A DNA stretch of 64,000 nt from Spirosoma montaniterrae (GTDB lineage Bacteria; Bacteroidota; Bacteroidia; Cytophagales; Spirosomataceae). The notes under the pieces are model-generated. The model was given only the letters and a program-made list of their open reading frames with translations, did no database searches and was not told the origin of the DNA. Each line of letters begins with the position of its first letter. The stretch's first letter is position 1. Below are positions 8,956 to 16,767 of this stretch, in pieces. A program made the position numbers and the translations under genes. Location: assembly GCF_001988955.1 (NCBI RefSeq), contig NZ_CP014263.1, forward strand, positions 5,733,679 to 5,797,678. The letters are read 5' to 3'.

Positions 8956-9102
8956 ATGCAATACAAACGAACCCGCACCACCGACATGCAGATGCTATTG
9001 CGCAGCCAGTTGAACGTTGTTTCGCGGTATGCCAATCAGTCATCGCAGCCTCAGAAACCGATGGGACCCATTAGGTTTCTGTTGCAATTATTCTTCCCAT
9101 AG
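8956..9102 (+). CDS. Candidate 48-aa small basic protein
   Basis: The frame runs from ATG 8956 (MQYKRTRTTDMQMLLRSQLN) to TAG 9102 and ends in a hydrophobic tail (IRFLLQLFFP). It lies 30 bp upstream of a strong plus-direction terminator, so the region is probably transcribed in this direction. No family is recognised and the ribosome site is weak. A small RNA is an equal alternative. Confidence 0.3.
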   Translation: MQYKRTRTTDMQMLLRSQLNVVSRYANQSSQPQKPMGPIRFLLQLFFP

Positions 9103-9132
9103 CCGGAAGATTCTTGGTGAAAAACGAAGTGG

Positions 9133-9169
9133 AGCCCAGCCTATCGGCGTGATAGGCTGGGCTTTTTTT
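9133..9169 (+). terminator. Strong intrinsic terminator upstream of thrA
   Basis: Perfect 13-bp stem AGCCCAGCCTATC (9133-9145) with GATAGGCTGGGCT (9151-9163), a 5-nt loop and a run of seven T. It closes whatever is transcribed rightward from the 8800-9100 stretch and insulates the thrA promoter. Confidence 0.9.
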
Positions 9170-9211
9170 GGGCCAAACTAACAGACTCGCGCTCACTGCC
9201 CTGTCTTTTGT

Positions 9212-9219
9212 TATCTTTG
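9212..9219 (+). promoter_or_regulatory. Bacteroidota-type -7 element of thrA
   Basis: TATCTTTG matches TAnnTTTG and lies 56 bp before the thrA ATG. A good -33 TTTG is not seen at the usual distance, so the promoter call rests on the -7 box and on the terminator just upstream. Confidence 0.5.
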
Positions 9220-9275
9220 CGACTCCCCAATTCATGCCACAGTACTCATTCTACACTACTCATTTTAGCTATTTC

Positions 9276-11747
9276 ATGCGGGTTTTAAAGTTTGGCGGCA
9301 CGTCGGTAGGCTCGGTTGAGAGTATCAAACAGGTTATTCAAATTATTGAAAAGCATCGTGATAACGACGATCAGATAGCCGTCGTGTTTTCGGCGATGGG
9401 TGGTGTTACCAACCAGTTGATCGAGATTGGACGGATGGCAACAACCGGTCAGGTCGATTATATGGAACTGGTTCGGCGTATCGAAGACCGGCACTTCAAC
9501 GTTGTCAAAGCCCTGATTCCGGTTAAAGAACAGAGTAAGGTGTTTGCCCGCGTTCGTGGCATCATCAACGAACTCGAAGACCTGCTGCGGGGGGTCTCGC
9601 TTATTCGCGAACTCACCCAGCGCACCCATGACCTGATTACCAGCTTCGGCGAACGCCTGTCAACGTCGGTCATTGCTGAGTGCATAAAAAGCCGGGGTAT
9701 TCCGGCGCAGTTCTGCGACGCTCGCAACCTTATCAAAACCGACGCACAGTTTGGTCATGCCGACGTTAACTACACGCTGACAAATCAGCTTATTCAGGAA
9801 TACTTCGCCAAAAACACTGACTTACAGCTCATTACGGGATTCATTGGTTCGACCGAAAAAAACGAAACTACCACACTGGGGCGGGGCGGCTCTGATTATA
9901 CGGCCAGCATTATCGGTGCGGCCCTGAACGCTACGGTTATCGACATCTGGACCGACGTTGACGGTATGATGACCGCCGACCCGCGCAAAGTGCCAAATGC
10001 GTTCAATATCCCGACCATCACGTATGCCGAAGCAATGGAACTGAGCCACTTCGGCGCGAAAGTGATATACCCGCCCAGCCTGCAACCGGCCTTTGCCCGC
10101 AACATCCCGATTCGGGTGCTGAACACGTTCAACCCATCGCATGAGGGTACGGTAGTCAGCCGCACTGCCGAACGGCGACAGTACACCATTACGGGCATTT
10201 CGAGCATCGACGACATCGCGCTGGTGAACGTGCAAGGCTCCGGTATGATTGGCGTGGCGGGCGTATCGGCCAAACTGTTTGGCGTGCTGGCGGCTCATAA
10301 AATCAGCGTAATTCTGATTTCACAGGCATCGTCGGAACACTCGATCTGTTTTGCTATCGACCCCCGTGGAGCCGATAATGTGAAGGCAATTTTAGACGCC
10401 GAATTTGCTACTGAAATTGCTCACGGACATATCGATAATATCGGCATCGAGCGCGATCTGTCGGTGATTGCGACAGTGGGCGAAGGCATGAAAAAATCGT
10501 CGGGGATTGCCGGGAAGCTGTTTTCGGTGCTGGGCAAAAACGGCGTTAATATCGTGGCCGTGGCGCAGGGGTCGTCGGAGATCAACATTTCGGTGGTTAT
10601 CAATAAAAACAACCTCTCTAAGGCTCTCAACGCGTTACACAACATTTTCTTCCAGTCGGAGGCCCGAATGCTTAACCTGTTTATGGTGGGTACGGGGCTG
10701 ATTGGTAAGGCGTTGCTGAAACAGATTCACGCCCAGACGGATTACCTCCGTCGCGAAAAGTTGCTGAAAATCTGCGTGGTCGGCGTGGCAAATACCCGCA
10801 AAATGCTGCTCGACCCAAAAGGGCTAAACCTCCACGACTGGCACGAACATCAACTAACCGATGGTGTGACAACCTCGCTGCCTGCCTTTATCGAGAAAAT
10901 AAAAGATTATAACCTGCCCAATTCGGTATTTATCGACTGCACGTCGGATAAAGACATTGTGCAGCATTACGAAGCCCTGTTAGACGCTAACATTTCGGTC
11001 GTAACGCCGAACAAAGTGGCAAATTCCGGGCCGTATTCGGAGTATCGGCGGTTGCAGCGCACAGCCCTGAATCGGGGGGTTAAGTTTCTGTACGAAACCA
11101 ATGTTGGGGCGGGTTTGCCCATCATCAACACCGTGCAGGGGCTAATGACGGCGGGCGATCAGTTTCTGAAAATCGAAGCCATTCTGTCGGGTACGTTGTC
11201 GTTCATATTCAATACGTTCGGCACTGGCGGTCCGACGCATCGGTTGTCATTTGCCGAGGTAGTGCGCGAAGCAAAAGAAAAAGGCTATACCGAACCCGAC
11301 CCCCGCGACGACCTGAGCGGGCAGGACGTGGCCCGGAAAATCCTGATTCTGGCCCGCGAAGCTGGCTTCCCGCTCGAACCCGAAGACGTTACGATCAACA
11401 ACCTGCTGCCGCAGTCGTGCTTAGACGCGCCCACGATTCCGGCCTTTTTTGCCGAACTCGAACGCAATAACGCTTACTTTGAAAACCTGCTTTCAGAAGC
11501 CGAAGCCAACGGCGAAAAACTACGGTTTGTAGCCTCGTTTGAGAACGACAAAGCCGTGATCGAACTGCGGTCGGTAGGGCCGGAGCATCCGTTCTACCAA
11601 CTGACCGGGGCCGACAATATCGTGTCGTTTACGACCGAGCGGTACAAAGAGCGTCCGTTAGTAGTAAAAGGCCCCGGCGCGGGTGCCGAAGTAACGGCAT
11701 CGGGCGTCTTCGCCGACGTGGTGAGCATCGGGAGTTATTTGGCGTAG
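9276..11747 (+). CDS. thrA: Bifunctional aspartokinase / homoserine dehydrogenase
   Basis: An 823-aa cytoplasmic enzyme catalysing the first and third steps of the aspartate pathway to threonine and methionine. The start ATG at 9276 gives the classic MRVLKFGGTSVGS. Upstream frame extension (to 9168) runs into the promoter and terminator, so it was rejected. Order: aspartokinase (residues 1-285, with GRGGSDYTASI and DIWTDVDGMMTADPR), two ACT regulatory domains (about 310-460, GEGMKKSSGIAGKLFSVLG), then homoserine dehydrogenase with the dinucleotide loop MVGTGLIGKALL and YETNVGAGLPIINT. The ACT domains imply allosteric control by threonine, which is the usual family behaviour. The C-terminal segment encoding VVSIGSYLA is partly duplicated 774 bp downstream. 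Confidence 0.95.
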   Translation: MRVLKFGGTSVGSVESIKQVIQIIEKHRDNDDQIAVVFSAMGGVTNQLIEIGRMATTGQVDYMELVRRIEDRHFNVVKALIPVKEQSKVFARVRGIINELEDLLRGVSLIRELTQRTHDLITSFGERLSTSVIAECIKSRGIPAQFCDARNLIKTDAQFGHADVNYTLTNQLIQEYFAKNTDLQLITGFIGSTEKNETTTLGRGGSDYTASIIGAALNATVIDIWTDVDGMMTADPRKVPNAFNIPTITYAEAMELSHFGAKVIYPPSLQPAFARNIPIRVLNTFNPSHEGTVVSRTAERRQYTITGISSIDDIALVNVQGSGMIGVAGVSAKLFGVLAAHKISVILISQASSEHSICFAIDPRGADNVKAILDAEFATEIAHGHIDNIGIERDLSVIATVGEGMKKSSGIAGKLFSVLGKNGVNIVAVAQGSSEINISVVINKNNLSKALNALHNIFFQSEARMLNLFMVGTGLIGKALLKQIHAQTDYLRREKLLKICVVGVANTRKMLLDPKGLNLHDWHEHQLTDGVTTSLPAFIEKIKDYNLPNSVFIDCTSDKDIVQHYEALLDANISVVTPNKVANSGPYSEYRRLQRTALNRGVKFLYETNVGAGLPIINTVQGLMTAGDQFLKIEAILSGTLSFIFNTFGTGGPTHRLSFAEVVREAKEKGYTEPDPRDDLSGQDVARKILILAREAGFPLEPEDVTINNLLPQSCLDAPTIPAFFAELERNNAYFENLLSEAEANGEKLRFVASFENDKAVIELRSVGPEHPFYQLTGADNIVSFTTERYKERPLVVKGPGAGAEVTASGVFADVVSIGSYLA
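11716..11743 (+). repeat. Direct repeat, copy 1 (3' end of thrA)
   Basis: A 28-bp segment beginning ACGTGGTGAGCATC and encoding the last residues of ThrA. It is repeated at 12490-12517 with 25 of 28 bases identical. The two copies bracket the kinase-like gene. Confidence 0.7.
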
Positions 11748-11804
11748 CGCAGAACTCGCTAAAGAGTATGACTGTTAACGAAGAAACTACTAACAACACA
11801 GACG

Positions 11805-12459
11805 ATGGACGAGAACGCTATCTACCTCAACGAGTACCACCAGCAGCGGAGCAGGCGAATGGTCAGGAAAATCTCCGAGCAGCCCTTAATGTCATTGCAG
11901 GAGTGCATCGAACAAGCAAAGCGGCTCAAGGACCAACCCCGAAAAAGTAGCTCTGGAGGAAGCTCTTAAAAAAGGAGAGGAGAAACTGCTTAGGCGTTGG
12001 GTTCTATCAATGGATATTATGTTGCCATCTGAACCTTTCACCGACGCCTGGCACGCACAGGGCGGGGAAGGTGGAGCAGAGCATCAGGTGTATGTTCAGC
12101 TTGGTATTTACTACAAACGCAACAACTTAAACTATTACGGCACCTGGCTAAGCTACTTTCATAATTTATTGCTGCATAACTGGCTTTTTCCTGAGACTGC
12201 ATACAAATTTCTGGGCCTTATGGATGTAGACGACACGTTACAGGCTGTTGTTTCACAGAAAGCTCTCCGGGGCGTGCGCGGAGCTTCGCCCGACGAGGTA
12301 GCCGCCTATATGGCTCTATTTGATTTTACGCCACTCAAGAACAACGAATACATTAACCTGAACTTTGGTATTATCGTTAGCGACCTGCATCAGCGAAATG
12401 TACTGGTGCGGGACGATGGAGAACTGCTTGTGTTTGACCCGGTTATTTATTTGAATTAG
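11805..12459 (+). pseudogene. Kinase-like protein (polyvalent-protein kinase type), frameshifted
   Basis: Two frames together read as one protein of about 217 aa. The first, from ATG 11805 (MDENAIYLNEYHQQRSRRMV), gives 45 good residues up to KDQP. After skipping one base in the C4 run (11937-11940) or A5 run (11942-11946), the second frame continues EKVALEEALKKGEEKLL, then IMLPSEPFTDAWH. The later part has AEHQVYVQ, a HRD-like loop DLHQRNVLV and a DFG-like FDPVIY, as in the small Ser/Thr/Tyr kinase fold found in phage polyvalent proteins. As it stands the first frame stops at 11969. An internal ATG at 12010 could still give a 149-aa fragment without the N-terminal part. The kinase call is by motif resemblance only. 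Confidence 0.55.
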
Positions 12460-12489
12460 CGTATTTTCTTAGTGCTGTCCAACTTACCA

Positions 12490-12517
12490 ACGTGGTGAAT
12501 ATCAGGAGTTATTTGGC
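12490..12517 (+). repeat. Direct repeat, copy 2 (thrA-tail remnant)
   Basis: Begins ACGTGGTGAATATC and would encode VVNIRSYLA, closely resembling the ThrA C-terminus VVSIGSYLA. It is not part of any gene here. It marks the right border of the inserted kinase-like cassette. Confidence 0.7.
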
Positions 12518-12528
12518 TTGGAAATACG

Positions 12529-12939
12529 CTACTCACCGGCCTGATGATTCGCCAAAACGGTTGCTAACTTTTCTTCAAGACCTGGAAAATCGCGTGTCAT
12601 TCGGCCTTTCGGACCCCACTCGATATGAATATGGTCGGTATGCGGCATGGTCTGCTGTTGCTCATACGGAACCGGTCCGCCCCGATTGTCCCAGGTTTGG
12701 CGATTCCAGATAATGGCTCCCCACTTAATTCGTGGCTTTTCGCTCACTAATACCCTGACGATAGCATCCGCTAATTTTCGCTCGTCAGGGTCGTTGGCAT
12801 TCAAAAAAATGTCAATCGCACTACCGTCGTCGTGCGGGCCGTGGCCGGGATTGAAAATCTCCATGCGCTGGCAATAGGTGGTGTCCTCGAAGACTTTCGT
12901 GAATATCCGTTTTAGCTCTTTGGGTGCTGGCTGTTCCAT
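12529..12939 (-). CDS. Small M15/MepA-like metallopeptidase fold protein
   Basis: A 136-aa protein from the ATG at 12939 (MEQPAPKELKRIF); an upstream GTG would add 19 residues. It shows the two metal-site motifs of D-alanyl-D-alanine peptidase-like folds: HDDGSAIDIFLN (like H-x-x-G-x-A-x-D) and HTDHIHIEWG (like H-x-D-H-x-H). No signal peptide or anchor is visible, so a cytoplasmic or phage-type lysis role is possible. It is convergent with the kinase-like remnant and divergent from the McrB-like gene, within a patch that looks acquired. Function is inferred from the motifs only. Confidence 0.55.
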   Translation of the reverse strand: MEQPAPKELKRIFTKVFEDTTYCQRMEIFNPGHGPHDDGSAIDIFLNANDPDERKLADAIVRVLVSEKPRIKWGAIIWNRQTWDNRGGPVPYEQQQTMPHTDHIHIEWGPKGRMTRDFPGLEEKLATVLANHQAGE

Positions 12940-13061
12940 GATCGTAAAGAATAAGGCTATTCGATTAGTCGTTAGGCCGGTTTCGTACACAAACACCGTC
13001 GTAAAGAGGATGACCGGTTACTGGGCAAAATTTTGTAATTTAGCCTGACTAACTCGTTACT

Positions 13062-14648
13062 ATGCTTACCGACACCCATCAGCAAGCCCTCGTTGACCGC
13101 ATCCGCGACATTGGTCATGCCGAAGCCATTCGGCGATTTTTCGGGCTGTTGAAGGAACTCATCGACATCGTAAACCTGCCCAACGGCGATGCGCGGCTGG
13201 CATTTACACTTCGCAAAGATGCCAGGTCAATATCGGCCAATGTTAATTTTTTTCTGGCACTTCGCATCGTAAAACCCAGCCGTGGCGAAGTTGAATATTG
13301 GCTGACTATCAAACGAAGTTGTCAGGAACAACTGAGCGGTATCCAGGAACTTGGTTTTATTCCCCTTACAGACCGCTCTGATTACGTATCTGTCGTTATT
13401 GGGCATTCTGACGCTCATTTACTGCAAAATTTAACCATCCGTAAGTGCTGGGAAGACTGTTTGCCCGAACTGACCGAAACTGCCAAGCGCGGCCCGCACG
13501 TGGCCCGGCACAACCCCGATATTTACGAAGCTGCTGAAAATGAAGCTTTTCTGACTGACCTGCTCCGGCTGGCCGACGACCCTACGCTGGGCGAACGCTC
13601 GCTCAACGGCCACGCTGTTGAAGAACCCGACGCCAACTACGAAACGCAGCCGAAACGACCCGATCAGCCGCATAATCTGATTCTGTTCGGGCCACCGGGT
13701 ACGGGCAAAACCTACGCCCTGCAACCCTACCTGCGCGAGCCAAATAGCAGCCTGATTACGTTCCATCCGTCGTACAGTTATGAAGAGTTTGTGGAGGGCA
13801 TCAGGCCCGAAGTAGTTGGTGGTCAGATGAATTACAAGATTCGCAAAGGTATTTTCTACAAAGCCTGCCTGTCGGCAATTCAGCAGGCGGGCTACGGTAC
13901 GCTGGCCGATTGCCTGAACGATAACCCCGACAGCCGCGCCCGAAAATTGCAGAAAGCCCCGGCCCACTACCTGCTCATCGACGAAGTAAACCGGGCTAAT
14001 GTCTCGAACGTGTTCGGCGAACTGATTACGCTGCTCGAACCCGATAAGCGGCTGGGCGCAGCCAATGAACTGTGGGTAACGTTGCCGTATTCGCAGGAAC
14101 GGTTTAGCATTCCGGTCAATCTTTACGTCGTTGCCACTATGAACACCACCGACCGGTCGATTGCGCTGTTAGACATTGCGTTGCGTCGGCGGTTTGCGTT
14201 CCGTGAGATGCTGCCCGACCCGTCGGTGCTGCCGGTTATTGAGGGCGTTGATCTGGCGCAGTTGCTGCGGACTATCAACGAACGCATCGAATACCTGCTC
14301 GACCGCGACCATCAGATTGGTCATGCTTACCTGACATTAGTAACGAACCATGCTGAACTGTGCTATGCGTTTCGCGACCGGATTATTCCACTCTTGCAGG
14401 AGTATTTTCTGAACGACTGGCCGAAAATTCAGTTAGTCCTGGGCGATAATCCGCTTTGGGGTAAAGACCCTGAACTGCGGCTAATCTGGGTCAGGAAAAA
14501 ATACACGAACGCAGCCGCCACCAAGCTATTCGGTGAACTACCCGATTCGCTCGATGAGGTTGTTACCTACGAAGTGAATCCGCACCTGACAGCGGGTGAT
14601 TTTGATCGGGTGCCAACCGATGCGTTTGTGAAAATCTACTCGAAATGA
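13062..14648 (+). CDS. McrB-like AAA+ GTPase without an adjacent McrC
   Basis: A 528-aa protein with the McrB motor domain. It has a P-loop FGPPGTGKT (residues 210-217 approximately), the segment TFHPSYSYEEFVEGIRPE, Walker B YLLIDEVNRAN, and the guanine-specificity and sensor segment MNTTDRSIALLD (from residue 360) followed by ALRRRFAF. The N-terminal 200 residues are unlike known DNA-reading domains I recognise. McrB normally works with the McrC nuclease to cut modified DNA, but the next gene is an alcohol dehydrogenase whose ATG overlaps this stop codon (ATGA, 14645-14648), and no McrC is present in the window. It may be a solitary defence remnant or a motor with another job. Confidence 0.8.
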   Translation: MLTDTHQQALVDRIRDIGHAEAIRRFFGLLKELIDIVNLPNGDARLAFTLRKDARSISANVNFFLALRIVKPSRGEVEYWLTIKRSCQEQLSGIQELGFIPLTDRSDYVSVVIGHSDAHLLQNLTIRKCWEDCLPELTETAKRGPHVARHNPDIYEAAENEAFLTDLLRLADDPTLGERSLNGHAVEEPDANYETQPKRPDQPHNLILFGPPGTGKTYALQPYLREPNSSLITFHPSYSYEEFVEGIRPEVVGGQMNYKIRKGIFYKACLSAIQQAGYGTLADCLNDNPDSRARKLQKAPAHYLLIDEVNRANVSNVFGELITLLEPDKRLGAANELWVTLPYSQERFSIPVNLYVVATMNTTDRSIALLDIALRRRFAFREMLPDPSVLPVIEGVDLAQLLRTINERIEYLLDRDHQIGHAYLTLVTNHAELCYAFRDRIIPLLQEYFLNDWPKIQLVLGDNPLWGKDPELRLIWVRKKYTNAAATKLFGELPDSLDEVVTYEVNPHLTAGDFDRVPTDAFVKIYSK

Positions 14649-15676
14649 AAGCTCTCGTTCTTACGGAATACAATCATTTTGAACTACAGAACGTAGCCAA
14701 ACCAACGCCCGGCCCCAACGATGTGCTGGTACGCGTGCAGGCTGTGGGTATCTGTGGCTCCGACGTTCACGGCATGGACGGCAGCAGCGGTCGCCGTATT
14801 CCGCCCGTTGTGATGGGCCACGAAGCCAGTGGCATCATCGCCGACGTTGGCAGCAACGTGCGCGGCTGGGCCGTTGGCGAGCGCGTAACGTTTGACTCGA
14901 CCGTTTACGCGCTCGATGACTGGTATAGCCGACGCGGCATGTATAACCTCAGCGATGGCCGCGAAGTGGTGGGCGTGTCGACGCCCGATTTCAAACGGCA
15001 GGGTGCCTTTGCTGAGTATGTGACTGTGCCACAGCATATTCTCTATGCCATTCCCGATAACGTATCATTCACCCAGGCCGCGCTGGTGGAGCCGGTGGCC
15101 GTAGCTCTGCACGCGCTCAGCCTGACGCCCCTACAGATCAACGACTCGGCGGTGGTGGTCGGTGCAGGCATGATTGGACTGTTCGTGATTCAGGCACTTA
15201 AACTGGCTGGTTGCAACCCCATTATTGCCATTGACTTAGACGATGACCGGCTGGCTCTGGCGAAATCGCTGGGAGCTACGCACACCATTAATGCCCGCGA
15301 TACAAACGTGCCGGCGCAGGTACAGACTCTGACGAACGGGCGCGGGGCCGACGTGTCGTTTGAAGTTGTGGGGGCGGGACCAACCGTGAAAACTGCCATC
15401 GACTGCGTCCGAAAAGGCGCAACGGTGACATTGGTCGGCAACCTGGCCCCGTCGGTCGAGATGCCTTTGCAGGCGGTGGTGACGCGGCAGTTGCGGCTAC
15501 AAGGCTCCTGCGCCATCAACGGCGAATACGAAGCCGCGCTGTCGCTGATTTCGTCGGGTCGTATGAATGTCGAAGCCATTTTAAGTGCCGAAGTGCCGCT
15601 CGAAGAAGGAGCCGACTGGTTTAAGCGGTTGTATGATAAAGAGAAGGGGCTGATTAAAGTTGTATTGAAACCCTGA
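14645..15676 (+). CDS. Zinc-type medium-chain alcohol/polyol dehydrogenase lacking the structural zinc site
   Basis: A 343-aa NAD(P)-dependent dehydrogenase of the MDR superfamily. The catalytic zinc ligands are seen in GICGSDVHG (Cys), VMGHEASG (His-Glu) and ALVEPVAVALHA (Glu). The Rossmann loop is VVVGAGMIGLFVIQ. In the lobe that normally holds four cysteines for the structural zinc, this protein reads STVYALDDWYSRRGMYNLSD, with no cysteine. It therefore belongs to a subfamily that has lost the second zinc. Its ATG overlaps the stop of the McrB-like gene, implying shared translation. Substrate (sorbitol, threonine or butanediol type) cannot be told from sequence. Confidence 0.85.
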   Translation: MKALVLTEYNHFELQNVAKPTPGPNDVLVRVQAVGICGSDVHGMDGSSGRRIPPVVMGHEASGIIADVGSNVRGWAVGERVTFDSTVYALDDWYSRRGMYNLSDGREVVGVSTPDFKRQGAFAEYVTVPQHILYAIPDNVSFTQAALVEPVAVALHALSLTPLQINDSAVVVGAGMIGLFVIQALKLAGCNPIIAIDLDDDRLALAKSLGATHTINARDTNVPAQVQTLTNGRGADVSFEVVGAGPTVKTAIDCVRKGATVTLVGNLAPSVEMPLQAVVTRQLRLQGSCAINGEYEAALSLISSGRMNVEAILSAEVPLEEGADWFKRLYDKEKGLIKVVLKP

Positions 15677-15713
15677 AGCAGTTGTAGTGTATTACGTTCC
15701 AATCTTGTTTATA

Positions 15714-16688
15714 ATGACTTTCCGCACCAGTATTCTCGCTTTTTCACTCCTCCTCACCCTCGAAATCCGCGCTCAGGTGCGTTTGCATACCGAAGACTTG
15801 TCCCGTTTCTATCAGGCGTTCGATAGCGTAATGACCACTACCGATACGGCTAAACAAACGGCAATTATTCAACAGCTTTACGTTGATAAAGCCAGTCAGG
15901 GCCTTCGGACGTTCATGGAACTGCGGGGTGGTACGGCCCCCAAATGGCGGGTCTACATCGCCGAAAATAAAGAAGCGTTAATCAAAAAGCGTCCGTATAT
16001 CCTCTCGGTGCTGAATCAGGAAGCGGAGTTGTTTCGCAAGCTCATTCAATTCAAAAAAATCTATCCTGACTTTCGGGAGGGCGACGTGTATTTCTGCGTG
16101 GGTATCGGCAACTCAGGCGGCACCATCCGCGGCCGAACGGTATATATCGGCACCGAAGTAGCCGCCAGCGAACGGCCAAACTGGGCCATACCCTTAGTGT
16201 TGCATGAGTTTGTGCATACGCAACAGTGGGTACAGCGACACATTAATGAGCTGATGGGCAGTGAAAAACTGGCTGAAGAGTATGGAAGAATGCATAAGCA
16301 ACTGCTGGAGCAATGCATTGGCGAAGGCATGGCCGAGTTTGTAAGCGAGTTGGTATTAGGCCAACGGCTGGCCGAACTATCGCCCGATGGCTACATTGCT
16401 TACAGTCTGAAGCATGAAAAAAGCGTTTGGGATGCATTCCAGAAGGAGATGTACAAGAATTATAACTGGAATGATGGGTGGCTTTATAACGAAAAGGCAA
16501 TCAACGGTACAAAGGTGCGTGACCTCGGTTATGCTGTCGGCTATCAAATTTGTAAAAGCTACTACGACAAAGCCCACGACAAAAAACAGGCTCTCAATTA
16601 TATGATTGGCTTAAACCTGACCGACGAAAACGCCCGTAACTTCCTACGACAGTCGGGCTACGAAACCAAAAAGAAAGCAGATCGCTGA
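15714..16688 (+). CDS. Secreted zinc-dependent peptidase-like protein (HExxH)
   Basis: A 324-aa exported protein. The start ATG at 15714 gives a clean signal peptide (MTFRTSILAFSLLLTLEIRA, cleavage around AQ). A GTG 27 bp upstream is less likely. The zinc motif HEFVH (His164, Glu165, His168) sits in VLHEFVHTQQW, and a downstream glutamate in GEGMAEFVSELVLG could be the third ligand. The pattern resembles predicted Zn-dependent proteases of Bacteroidota of the DUF2268 or GldB-like type, but I cannot place it firmly. It lies in a run of three envelope genes. Confidence 0.65.
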   Translation: MTFRTSILAFSLLLTLEIRAQVRLHTEDLSRFYQAFDSVMTTTDTAKQTAIIQQLYVDKASQGLRTFMELRGGTAPKWRVYIAENKEALIKKRPYILSVLNQEAELFRKLIQFKKIYPDFREGDVYFCVGIGNSGGTIRGRTVYIGTEVAASERPNWAIPLVLHEFVHTQQWVQRHINELMGSEKLAEEYGRMHKQLLEQCIGEGMAEFVSELVLGQRLAELSPDGYIAYSLKHEKSVWDAFQKEMYKNYNWNDGWLYNEKAINGTKVRDLGYAVGYQICKSYYDKAHDKKQALNYMIGLNLTDENARNFLRQSGYETKKKADR

Positions 16689-16767
16689 ACTTGTATCAGA
16701 TTTAATGCGGCTAAGTGAACAAACCGACCTCCTTTTGAGTCCTGTTACGGAAACGAGTCCGTAACGC

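Larger units (their letters stand above)
8623..9275. other. Gene-poor 650-bp stretch with two candidate mini-genes and two terminators
   Basis: No protein above 75 aa is convincing here. What can be seen is a minus-direction terminator at 8682-8712, a 49-codon minus-strand frame at 8776-8925, a 48-codon plus-strand frame at 8956-9102, a strong plus-direction terminator at 9133-9169 and the thrA promoter near 9212. Two words of the form CCCGGTTC occur at about 8731 and 8849. The stretch did not match any common small RNA I could recognise. Confidence 0.6.

Noticed and set aside
8623..9275. Known small RNA (tmRNA, 6S, RNase P) in the gene-poor gap
   Set aside because: No recognisable tag frame, conserved core or helix pattern of these RNAs could be found by eye.
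11768..11950. 60-codon frame starting MTVNEETTNN
   Set aside because: It overlaps the better frame from 11805, whose peptide joins the kinase-like protein after one base shift.
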